Assembly (NCBI RefSeq): GCF_029989365.1
Contig: NZ_JAPRAQ010000024.1
Coordinates: 62,001-126,000 of the forward strand
Origin: Bradyrhizobium sp. Arg816
Lineage (GTDB): Bacteria > Pseudomonadota > Alphaproteobacteria > Rhizobiales > Xanthobacteraceae
Length of the DNA: 64,000 nucleotides
Direction of reading: 5' to 3'
Of this stretch, positions 20,449 to 27,793 are shown in pieces. Below the pieces are notes generated by a model. That model worked only from the letters and a program-made list of their open reading frames with translations, was not told the origin of the DNA and ran no database searches. The translations under genes and the position numbers were made by a program. The stretch's first letter is position 1. The number at the start of each line of letters is the position of its first letter.

Positions 20449-20477
20449 TTGAATGTAGCAACATGCCTACATATAAT
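20449..20477 (+). promoter_or_regulatory. Promoter with embedded operator for the Phd/VapC pair
   Basis: TTGAAT (20449-20454), 17 bp spacer, TATAAT (20472-20477), a near-ideal sigma-70 promoter. The palindrome ATGTAG-caacatgc-CTACAT (20453-20472) fills the spacer and touches both boxes, so its binder would block RNA polymerase. Autorepression by antitoxin-toxin complex is normal for Phd/YefM systems; the specific binder is inferred. Confidence 0.7.
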
Positions 20478-20518
20478 TCTGGTTAGCAAGGCATTGCCAC
20501 GGCGAGAAGGCTCTTACG

Positions 20519-20767
20519 ATGGTGACCACCCTGACCAGCCGGGAATTCAACCAGGATACAAGCGGCGCCAAGAAAGCAGCCTCGCAGGGGCCCGTCTTCA
20601 TTACGGATCGCGGCCGCCCTGCCCACGTCCTGCTGACCATCGAGGATTATTTGCGCCTGAGCGGCGGGCACATGAGCCTTGCCGAAGCTCTGGCGCAGGC
20701 GAACGCGGACTTCGATTTCGATCCGCCTCGCATGACAGGCGGGATCAAGACTGCCGATCTCGACTGA
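20519..20767 (+). CDS. Phd/YefM-family antitoxin
   Basis: 82 residues. The N-terminal half (VTTLTSREFNQDTSGAKKAA...GPVFITDRGRPAHVLLTIEDY) is the Phd/YefM DNA-binding and dimerisation fold. The C-terminal tail (ADFDFDPPRM...) is acidic and would thread into the toxin. Start ATG at 20519 with GAGAAGG upstream. Its stop overlaps the toxin start by one base (TGATG), the usual coupling for such pairs. It has its own promoter and reads against the glp genes on both sides. Confidence 0.9.
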   Translation: MVTTLTSREFNQDTSGAKKAASQGPVFITDRGRPAHVLLTIEDYLRLSGGHMSLAEALAQANADFDFDPPRMTGGIKTADLD

Positions 20768-21183
20768 TGTTTCTGCTGGACACCAATGTCATTTCCGAAC
20801 TGAGGCGACCGAACAAAGCTGATCGCAATGTCGTCGCCTGGGCCAATGCAATTCCCGCGGCGAATTTTTTCATATCCGTGATCTCGATTCTCGAAATCGA
20901 ACTGGGCGCGCGCCTGATCGAGCGCAAAGACGCGGTCCAAAGTACAGTCTTGCGCACGTGGATCGACGATCACATTCTTGCCCGCTTCGAGGGGCGGATC
21001 CTGGCTATCGATACGGTCGTGGCACAGCGCCGTGCCCAACTTCACGTTCCCAACCCGCGGGCCGAACGCGATGCCCTCATCGCAGCGACCGCGCTTGTTC
21101 ACGCCTTGACCGTTGTTACGCGCAACGTGGGGGATTTCGAACCAACAGGCGTTCCGCTGCTCAACCCATGGAGCGGCGCCTAG
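20767..21183 (+). CDS. vapC: VapC-type PIN-domain toxin (FitB-like)
   Basis: 138-residue PIN ribonuclease. The acidic metal-binding residues are present: Asp in LLDTNVISE, Glu in SILEIELGARL, Asp in AERDALIAATA, and the closing TRNVGDFEPTGV motif. The protein belongs to the type II toxin-antitoxin VapC/FitB group and is expected to cut specific RNAs when freed from the antitoxin. It ends 4 bp from the convergent glpR stop, so the pair is fitted closely into the space between glpR and glpD. Confidence 0.92.
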   Translation: MFLLDTNVISELRRPNKADRNVVAWANAIPAANFFISVISILEIELGARLIERKDAVQSTVLRTWIDDHILARFEGRILAIDTVVAQRRAQLHVPNPRAERDALIAATALVHALTVVTRNVGDFEPTGVPLLNPWSGA

Positions 21184-21187
21184 GCCG

Positions 21188-22033
21188 CTATCTCAGCCGC
21201 ACCACCGGCGCGGCTTCCGGTGCCGCATCCTGAGCATCGGCCGTCGCATCATCGATATCCGCCCCCTTCGGCATCGCCGCCATCACCTCGATGCCCTTGC
21301 TGTGGCAGATGGTGGCGAGACGCTCGGGCAGCTCCTGGTCGGTCACGAAGGTCTGGATCTGGGTGATATGGGCGATGCGCACCGGCGCGCTGCGGCGCAG
21401 CTTGGTGGAGTCGGCAACCAGCATGACGCTGCGGGCATTGGCGATGATGGCCTGCGCCACCTGCACCTCGCGATAGTCGAAGTCGAGCAGCGCGCCCTCC
21501 TCGTCGATCGCGGACGCCCCGATGATGGCGTAGTCGACCTTGAACTGGCCGATGAGCTGAGTCGCGGTCGAGCCGACCACGGCGCCGTCGGCACGCCGCA
21601 CCGTGCCGCCGGCGACCACCACCTCGATGCGGGGATGGCGGTAGAGCAGCATCGCGACGTTGAGATTGTTGGTGATGACGAGGAGGTCCTCGTGCGAGGT
21701 CAGCGCGCTCGCCACCTCCTCGGTCGTGGTGCCGATATTGATGAAGAGCGAGCAGCCGTTCGGGATCAACGAGGCGGCCGCAGCCCCGATCGCCTTCTTT
21801 TCGTCGGCGGCGACGAACCGCCTCGCCTCGTAGGCGAGGTTTTCGACGCCGGAGGCGATGATGGCGCCGCCGTGGATACGGGTCAGCGAGCGGCGCTCGC
21901 AGAGATCGTTGAGATCCTTGCGGATCGTCTGCGCCGAGACCTCGAACCGCCGCGCGAGCTCCTCGACCATGACGCGCCCCGAGGCGCGCGCGATGTTGAG
22001 GATTTCGGCTTGGCGATGGGTCAATCCGGTCAC
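21188..22033 (-). CDS. glpR: DeoR-family glycerol regulator
   Basis: 281 residues. N-terminal DeoR helix-turn-helix (RQAEILNIARASGRVMVEELARRFEVSAQTIRKDLNDLCERRSL, given here only as the region at about 7-51). Then the sugar-phosphate sensor domain of DeoRC type (IGTTTEEVASAL; GGTVRRADGAVVG; GASAIDEEGALLDFDYREVQVA as the region about 95-195). The C-terminal 35 residues are acidic and Ala/Pro-rich. GlpR-type repressors respond to glycerol-3-phosphate. Its position upstream of glpD supports control of the glp operon. It is separated from glpD by the Phd/VapC pair, so unlike a compact glp locus it needs its own promoter. Confidence 0.85.
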   Translation of the reverse strand: MTGLTHRQAEILNIARASGRVMVEELARRFEVSAQTIRKDLNDLCERRSLTRIHGGAIIASGVENLAYEARRFVAADEKKAIGAAAASLIPNGCSLFINIGTTTEEVASALTSHEDLLVITNNLNVAMLLYRHPRIEVVVAGGTVRRADGAVVGSTATQLIGQFKVDYAIIGASAIDEEGALLDFDYREVQVAQAIIANARSVMLVADSTKLRRSAPVRIAHITQIQTFVTDQELPERLATICHSKGIEVMAAMPKGADIDDATADAQDAAPEAAPVVRLR

Positions 22034-22124
22034 GGCGATGGCCTCAAATCAGGAAGGCGCATGGTGCGGCGGTTCGCACGTTCGGTCAATGCGCTCAGCG
22101 ATCACGGTTAACGGACGAAGCCTC

Positions 22125-22823
22125 TCACCATGCCATCGCGGCGGCGAGACGCGCGAGCAGTTCCGGATCGTCGAACGCGCCGGCGGAGGCGACCGCGCCG
22201 GCGCCAACAAGGTCGGCATGGCTGAGGCTCGTCCGGATGCCGATGGTCGGAATGCCGGCGGCCGTCGCCGACTGCACGCCGGAGCGGGAATCCTCGAACG
22301 CGATCGAAGCCGTCGCGCTGCCGCCGACGAAACGCAGCCCCTCCTGATAGGGCAGCGGGTGCGGCTTGCCGTGAGGCAGCTCGTCGCCGATCACAAGCGC
22401 CCTGAAGCGGTGCGTGATGCCGAGACCGGAGAGCAACAGCTCGGCATTCAGACGCGGCGCGTTGGTTACGGCGACCATGGGAATGCCGGCGGCATCCGCG
22501 CGGTCGAGCAGCGCCATCAGCCCCGGAAGCGGCTCGATCTGTCCGGCGACGAGTGTGCGGAAGACGATCTCCTTCTCTCCGAGGATCGCGACACGCTGTT
22601 CCACGGTTTCGTCGGGCAGAAAGCGCTCGCCGATCGACGCATTGGCGAAGCCTTGCAGCTCCCTTGAGAAGCGCGCGTGATCGAACAGATGGCCGCGCGG
22701 CCCAAGCACCTGGTTGAACGCCTTGAGGTGCAGCGGGTCGGTGTTGGCCAGTGTGCCGTCGATGTCGAACAGCAGCGCCCTGCCCGTCACTTGCCCCTGC
22801 GCCTGCCCTTTGGCCTCGATCAT
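22125..22823 (-). CDS. HAD-family phosphatase (phosphoglucomutase-like subclass IA)
   Basis: 232 residues with all HAD motifs: nucleophile and acid Asp20/Asp22 in LFDIDGTLANTD, the motif II Thr in VAVTNAPR, Lys in HGKPHPLPY, and the acidic pair in AFEDSRSGV. The helical cap lies between motifs I and II. Hydrolyses a small phosphate ester; with glpR just 91 bp downstream on the same strand, a sugar or glycerol phosphate is a reasonable guess only. Start at 22823 (MIEAKGQAQG) follows GGGAAAGTACGGAA; a further ATG at 22865 is in frame. Confidence 0.82.
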   Translation of the reverse strand: MIEAKGQAQGQVTGRALLFDIDGTLANTDPLHLKAFNQVLGPRGHLFDHARFSRELQGFANASIGERFLPDETVEQRVAILGEKEIVFRTLVAGQIEPLPGLMALLDRADAAGIPMVAVTNAPRLNAELLLSGLGITHRFRALVIGDELPHGKPHPLPYQEGLRFVGGSATASIAFEDSRSGVQSATAAGIPTIGIRTSLSHADLVGAGAVASAGAFDDPELLARLAAAMAW

Positions 22824-22977
22824 TTCCGTACTTTCCCGAATGCACGATGCATCAATACGAAACACGTATCAATGCAGCCCCGATCACGCAATGACGCATC
22901 GACATGCTCGCCACGCGACACTCGACAAAGTCGCGCGCGGCTGCAACACTCCGCGCAAGATCAAAAAGGAGGAAACG

Positions 22978-23442
22978 ATGACGATCAACCGACGCGATCT
23001 GGCTCTCTCGACTCTTGCCGTCTCAACCCTTGCGGCCTCTGCGCTTGCTCTCACACCGGCGCTGGCCGCTTCGGCGGACGAGGAAGCCGTGGCCAAAAAG
23101 GTCGAGGCCTTCCGCCTTGCCCAGATCGCGGCCGATCCCAAGGCGCTCGGCGCGCTCTGCGCCGACGATGTGAGCTACAGCCATTCCAACGGCAAGGTCG
23201 AGGACAAGGCGACCTTCGTCGCCAACGCTACCGACGGCAAATCAAAATTCCTGTCGATCGAGTACAAGGACCCGACCATCAAGGTCGTCGGCCCCGCCGC
23301 GATCGTGCGCTTCCACTGGATGGGCGAACAGGAAATGGCAGCCGATGGGAAAAAAGTATCGACCAATCTTCACATCCTGATGAACTGGCAGAAGCAGGGC
23401 GACGATTGGAAGCTGCTGTCGCGGGCTGCGACGAAGTTGTGA
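22978..23442 (+). CDS. Exported NTF2-like (DUF4440) protein
   Basis: 154 residues with a Tat-like signal peptide (TINRRDLALST followed by a hydrophobic stretch ending ALAAS, cleavage about residue 31). The mature part is a nuclear-transport-factor-2 fold: EAVAKKVEAFRLAQIAADPK, LCADDVSYSHSNG, VRFHWMGEQEM, WKLLSRAATKL. Such proteins bind small hydrophobic ligands or act as isomerases; no catalytic residues stand out. AAAAAGGAGGAAACG is an excellent ribosome binding site for the ATG at 22978. Stands alone. Confidence 0.8.
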   Translation: MTINRRDLALSTLAVSTLAASALALTPALAASADEEAVAKKVEAFRLAQIAADPKALGALCADDVSYSHSNGKVEDKATFVANATDGKSKFLSIEYKDPTIKVVGPAAIVRFHWMGEQEMAADGKKVSTNLHILMNWQKQGDDWKLLSRAATKL

Positions 23443-23452
23443 TGAGTTCTTG

Positions 23453-23507
23453 CCCTCTCCCCTTGCGGGAGAGGGCGGCATAGGGCGGCCTCCTCCCCGC
23501 AAGAAGA
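23453..23507. repeat. Short CTCTCCCC-type intergenic repeat
   Basis: CCCTCTCCCC-ttgc-GGGAGAGGG hairpin followed by CCTCCCCGCAAGAAGAGAAG, directly after the NTF2-like gene; relative of the element at 6660. The hairpin may help end that transcript. Confidence 0.55.
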
Positions 23508-23584
23508 GAAGGCAGAGCAGCGATGTGCTAGGCAAAAAATTCCGACCACGCGCTATGCGTGCCCCGGAATGATCAGAGGGACTA

Positions 23585-23776
23585 TTACGCCGCTTCCTTC
23601 ACATCGCCGTTAACCAGCTTGCGCGCGGCACGCTCGGCTTCGCGGGCGTTGCGGAAAAGCTGGCCTTCAAGGCGATTGAAGCGATGGGACGAGGCGAAGA
23701 AACAATAGCCTCCCTGAGAACGAACGACGATACCTGCGGTTTGCGAGTCGACTTCGATAATGTAGCTGTCCGACAT
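23585..23776 (-). CDS. Small conserved hypothetical protein
   Basis: 63 residues (MSDSYIIEVDSQTAGIVVRS). A beta-rich first half with GYCFFASSHRF and a helical second half (FRNAREAERAARKLVNGDV). No membrane or catalytic signature. The size and the start ATG at 23776 fit a genuine small soluble protein of the kind widespread in Bradyrhizobium, but I do not know its function. The following 216 bp to 23992 hold nothing I can identify. Confidence 0.55.
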   Translation of the reverse strand: MSDSYIIEVDSQTAGIVVRSQGGYCFFASSHRFNRLEGQLFRNAREAERAARKLVNGDVKEAA

Positions 23777-23992
23777 GGTCCGTGGATTCCCTCAGTGCGG
23801 GCAAATAACGGCAGTCCTGCCCAAAGGTTCCTGAGCATTTTGTGGCCGTTTCCACCCCGAATCGACACGCAATTGAGTACGCCGGGACCTCATCCGTTTT
23901 ATGACTTGTTCTTGGCGAAGCCGCGACGCGGTGACTCAGTCGCGCCGCGTTTGCCGCAAGTTCTCGTGAGATGGGCAGAGCGTCGCGCGCGA

Positions 23993-24403
23993 TTACGTCG
24001 CGATCGGCGGATCGTTGCGCTGGATCGCTTGCGGACGGCCGTCATCATCGATCGAGACGTAGGTGAAATGACCGTCGGTGACGAGGATCGGCTGGAGCTC
24101 CCTGCGCCGCAGCGCCCAGGCCTCGAGATGCACGGTCATCGAGGTGCGGCCCACGCGGACGAGATTGGCGTAAACTGAAACGAGATCGCCGACATAGACC
24201 GCCTTGCGAAAATTCATCGCCTCGATCGCCACGGTGACCGTACGCGACCTCGCGAGCTTCGATGCGAACACGCCGCCGCCGACATCCATCTGGCTGAGCA
24301 ACCAACCGCCGAAGATGTCGCCGTTGGCATTGGTGTCGGCGGGCATTGCCAGCGTGCGGATGCAGAGATCGCCGCGCGGCTCGGTGTCGGACGTTTCGGT
24401 CAT
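23993..24403 (-). CDS. Acyl-CoA thioesterase (hotdog fold, YciA-like)
   Basis: 136 residues. The hotdog-fold signature is ADTNANGDIFGGWLLSQMD, in which the Asn/Asp/Gly segment starts the long central helix, followed by VTVAIEAMNFRKAVYVGD. Hydrolyses acyl-CoA to free acid and CoA, probably setting free CoA during fatty-acid breakdown. Its ATG at 24403 is 7 bp beyond the fadB stop, so it is the last gene of the fad operon. The extended in-frame region upstream lies within fadB. Confidence 0.88.
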   Translation of the reverse strand: MTETSDTEPRGDLCIRTLAMPADTNANGDIFGGWLLSQMDVGGGVFASKLARSRTVTVAIEAMNFRKAVYVGDLVSVYANLVRVGRTSMTVHLEAWALRRRELQPILVTDGHFTYVSIDDDGRPQAIQRNDPPIAT

Positions 24404-24410
24404 GTCGGTC

Positions 24411-26507
24411 TCACTTGAAATTGTCCCAGCCCGGATCGGGCGCAAAGCGCCCGCCGAATCGCTCGGCCAGCGCGCGCAAGGTGGATACGACATTTTCCAC
24501 GCCGCGCGTGCGCGCGTAGTTCAGCGGACCGCCGCGGAACGGTGCATATCCAGTGCCGAAGATCATGGCGCCGTCGACCGCATCGGCATCGTCGACGATG
24601 CCTTCGCGGAGTGCCGCGACGCAGACGTTTGACATCGGCAGCACCAGGCGGTCGATCATCTGGTCGGTGACCCGCGGGCCGGTCTCGGGCAGCGGCGCCT
24701 TCTCCGCCTTGCCGTCCTTCCAGGTGTAAAAACCCTTGCCCGTCTTGCGGCCGAGTTCGCCCTTGGCGACCTTCTCGCGCAACCAGGCCGGCGTCGGCGG
24801 GAGCAGATCGCCGAACTTGGTACGCAGCATGTCGCCGACGTCGAGGCAGATGTCGAGCCCGACCTGGTCGGCGAGCTCGATCGGCCCCATCGGCATGCCG
24901 AACTGCTCGGCCGCCGCGTCGATCAGGCGCTGGTCGATCTTCTCGTCCAGCATCACCATCGCCTCCAGCATGTAGGGCGTCAGCGCACGGTTGACGAGGA
25001 AGCCGGGCGAGCTCTTCACGGAGAGCGGCAGACGGTCGATCGCGCCGACGAAGGCGAGCGCCTCCTTCAGCACCTGCGCATCGTTGCCGTCATGGCTGAC
25101 GACTTCGACCAGCTGCAGCCGCGACACCGGGTTGAAGAAATGCAGGCCGACGAGGCGCTCGGGCCGCGCCAGCGTGGTGCGCAGATCCTGGAGCGGAATG
25201 CTCGACGTGTTGGTCGCGAGGATCGCGTCCGGCTTCAGCTTCGGCTCGAGGCCCGCATAGACCTTCTGCTTCAGCTCGAGCTTTTCCGGCACCGCCTCGA
25301 TGATGAGGTCGGCGTTGCGGACGCCCTCGCCGTCCATGTCGGGGATCAGACGATCCAGCGCATCGCGCACTTCGGTCGGCTTGCGGATGATCTTGCCGTA
25401 AAGCTCGGCCGCGCGCTTCACCGCGCCGGCGACCGGCTCCGCCTTCATGTCCGCGAGCGAGACGCGCAGCCCCTGCCCCGCACACCAGGCCGCGATATCA
25501 CCACCCATGGCGCCGGCGCCGATGACATGGACGTGCTTGATCGTGTTGCCGCCACCGGCCGTCTTCTTCATCTGCTCGCGCAGGAAGAACACGCGGATCA
25601 AATTCTGCGCGGTCGGCGTCACCATCAGCCTGGCGAACGAGGCCTGCTCGGCCTTCAGCATCGCGGCCTTGCTGCCGCCATGGGTCTCCCAGAGATCGAT
25701 CAGCGCGTAGGGCGCCGGATAATGCTCGCGTGGCGCGGCCTTCGCCGCCTCCGAGCGCATGCGCCTGGCCAGCAGCCCGCGCACGGGACCGAAATTCGCC
25801 GCGTGCGTCAGAACGCCCGGACGCGCCCGCTTCAGACGGCCGAACAGCGCATCCTTCACCGCGTTACGGACGTGCCGCTCCTGCGTCACGGTATCGACAA
25901 GGCCGAGCGATCTGGCGCGGCGCGCATCGATGGTGCGGCCGGTCAGCATCAGCGCCATCGACTGGGTCGGATTCACCAGCGCGGTGAAGCGCGCGGTGCC
26001 GCCGAGGCCGGGATGCAGGCCGAGCATCACCTCCGGGAAGCCGAAGCGCGCGCCATCGATCGCAATGCGCGACTGGCAGGCCAGCGCGACCTCCAGCCCG
26101 CCGCCGAGGCAGAAGCCGTGGATGACCGCGACTGTGGGCAGCTTCAGCGCTTCCAGGTGATCGACCACGGCATGCGCCGCACGGATGCGTGTCTCGACCA
26201 TCTCGGGATCGCGGGCGCCGCGGAATTCGTTGACGTCGGCGCCGGCAATGAAGCCGGACGGCTTTGCCGAGCGGATCACGAGGCCCGCGGGACGTTCGGT
26301 CTCGATCGCCGCGAGCACGGCATCGAACTCCTCCATCACGTCCGAGGACAGCGTGTTGGCGCTGCCATCTGCGCGGTCGAACAGCAGCCAGGCGACGCCG
26401 TCGGCATCGCGCGTCAGCTTGAAGTGCTTGTAGGGGCTGTCGGTCGCGGGCTTCGGCCCAAGCTCCAGCACGCGGTCGCCAAGCGCGGTCATGATCCTGG
26501 AATCCAT
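24411..26507 (-). CDS. fadB: Fatty acid oxidation complex alpha subunit: enoyl-CoA hydratase / 3-hydroxyacyl-CoA dehydrogenase
   Basis: 698-residue bifunctional protein. The crotonase domain (about 20-300) hydrates trans-2-enoyl-CoA: oxyanion-hole segments SGFIAGADVNEFRG and HGFCLGGGLEVALAC are visible. The NAD-binding dehydrogenase domain (about 315-500) starts VHVIGAGAMGGDIAAW, with the C-terminal 3HCDH domains after it (SSPGFLVNRALTPY). Works with the thiolase gene just upstream. ATG at 26507 lies 2 bp past the thiolase stop. Whether it is FadB- or FadJ-like cannot be settled by eye. Confidence 0.93.
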   Translation of the reverse strand: MDSRIMTALGDRVLELGPKPATDSPYKHFKLTRDADGVAWLLFDRADGSANTLSSDVMEEFDAVLAAIETERPAGLVIRSAKPSGFIAGADVNEFRGARDPEMVETRIRAAHAVVDHLEALKLPTVAVIHGFCLGGGLEVALACQSRIAIDGARFGFPEVMLGLHPGLGGTARFTALVNPTQSMALMLTGRTIDARRARSLGLVDTVTQERHVRNAVKDALFGRLKRARPGVLTHAANFGPVRGLLARRMRSEAAKAAPREHYPAPYALIDLWETHGGSKAAMLKAEQASFARLMVTPTAQNLIRVFFLREQMKKTAGGGNTIKHVHVIGAGAMGGDIAAWCAGQGLRVSLADMKAEPVAGAVKRAAELYGKIIRKPTEVRDALDRLIPDMDGEGVRNADLIIEAVPEKLELKQKVYAGLEPKLKPDAILATNTSSIPLQDLRTTLARPERLVGLHFFNPVSRLQLVEVVSHDGNDAQVLKEALAFVGAIDRLPLSVKSSPGFLVNRALTPYMLEAMVMLDEKIDQRLIDAAAEQFGMPMGPIELADQVGLDICLDVGDMLRTKFGDLLPPTPAWLREKVAKGELGRKTGKGFYTWKDGKAEKAPLPETGPRVTDQMIDRLVLPMSNVCVAALREGIVDDADAVDGAMIFGTGYAPFRGGPLNYARTRGVENVVSTLRALAERFGGRFAPDPGWDNFK

Positions 26508-26509
26508 GG

Positions 26510-27793
26510 TCACACCGCCTCGATCAGCATGGCGCCGCCGAGCCCGCCGCCGATGCATTCGGTCGCAACGCCGCGGCGCGTGCCGAGCCGCTTCATCGCG
26601 TTGACGAGATGCAGCACGATGCGGTTGCCGGACGTGCCGACGGGATGGCCGAGCGAGATGGCGCCGCCATCGACGTTGAGCTTGTCACGGTCGATCTCTC
26701 CGGCCGCGCCATCGAGGCCCAAGATCTCGCGACAGAATTTGTCGTCGTTCCAGGCGGCGAGACAGCCAAGCACCTGCGTCGCGAAGGCCTCGTTCAGCTC
26801 CCAGGTCTCGACGTCCTTGACGGTGAGGTCGTTGCGCTGGAGCAGCGGCGTCGCGGACATCACGGGTCCAAGCCCCATAATGCTGGGATCAAGCGCAGCC
26901 CAGTGGCTGTCGACGATGACGGCCTTCGGCGTCAGTCTGTGCTTGGCCACCGCCGCGTCGGAGGCGAGGATCACCCAGGAGGCGCCGTCGGTGATCTGCG
27001 ACGAATTGCCGGCGGTGACCTGGCCCCAGGGGCGTTCGAACACCGGCCGGAGCTTTGCCAGCGTCTCGGCCGTCGAGTCAGGCCGCACACCGTCGTCATG
27101 GTCGAAGAATTTTCCGTCGCGGGAGAACGCGGTCTCGACCTCGCCCTTGAGGAAACCTTCGGCCTGCGCCTGCGCGAGCCGGCGATGACTCTCGGCGGCA
27201 TAGGCGTCGGACTGTGCCCGCGTGATGCCGAAGAGATGGCCGACGACCTCGGCGGTCTGGCCCATGTTCAAGTCGGTGATGGGATCGGTGAGGCCACGCT
27301 CGAGGCCGATGATCGGCTTGAGATAGCGCGGCCGCAGCCTGAAGGCGGCAGCGAGCTTCGCGGCCACGCCCTTGGCGGTGGCAAGGCCGGCGAACCAGCG
27401 CACGCCGGAGTTTGGCCAGACCAGCGGCGCGTGGCTCAGCGCCTCGGTGCCGCCGGCGAGGATCATGTCGGCATGGCCCTCGCGAATGTAGCGGTAGGCC
27501 GTGTCGATCGACTGCATGCCGGAGCCGCAATTGATCTGCACGGTGAAGGCGACCATGTCCTCGCCCATGCCGAGCCGGAGCGCGGCGACGCGGGCCGGGT
27601 TCATCTCGTCCGCGATCACGTTGACGCAGCCGAGGATGACCCGGTCGAAATCCGTTGGCGAAAACGGCTGGCGCGCCAGCAGCGGCCGGCCGCATTGCAC
27701 AGCGAGATCGACCGGCGTGAACGGTCCCGGCCCCGAACGCGCTTTGAGAAACGGCGTCCGGCTGCCGTCGACGATGAAAACCGGTCGTGCCAT
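26510..27793 (-). CDS. fadA: Acetyl-CoA C-acetyltransferase (3-ketoacyl-CoA thiolase)
   Basis: 427 residues. Nucleophile Cys89 in QINCGSGMQSID, the His of the NEAFATQVL/GHPVGTSGNR region, and the second Cys in TECIGGGLGGAM make the thiolase active site complete. Cleaves 3-ketoacyl-CoA with CoA to acetyl-CoA in the last step of the beta-oxidation cycle; the beta subunit to the FadB protein. Its ATG overlaps the fadE stop by one base (TGATG). At 427 residues it is somewhat longer than FadA of E. coli (387), closer to FadI (436). Confidence 0.93.
   Translation of the reverse strand: MARPVFIVDGSRTPFLKARSGPGPFTPVDLAVQCGRPLLARQPFSPTDFDRVILGCVNVIADEMNPARVAALRLGMGEDMVAFTVQINCGSGMQSIDTAYRYIREGHADMILAGGTEALSHAPLVWPNSGVRWFAGLATAKGVAAKLAAAFRLRPRYLKPIIGLERGLTDPITDLNMGQTAEVVGHLFGITRAQSDAYAAESHRRLAQAQAEGFLKGEVETAFSRDGKFFDHDDGVRPDSTAETLAKLRPVFERPWGQVTAGNSSQITDGASWVILASDAAVAKHRLTPKAVIVDSHWAALDPSIMGLGPVMSATPLLQRNDLTVKDVETWELNEAFATQVLGCLAAWNDDKFCREILGLDGAAGEIDRDKLNVDGGAISLGHPVGTSGNRIVLHLVNAMKRLGTRRGVATECIGGGLGGAMLIEAV

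Noticed and set aside
20256..21187. Mobile element carrying the Phd/VapC pair
   Set aside because: No integrase, transposase, target-site duplication or flanking direct repeats were found at the edges.
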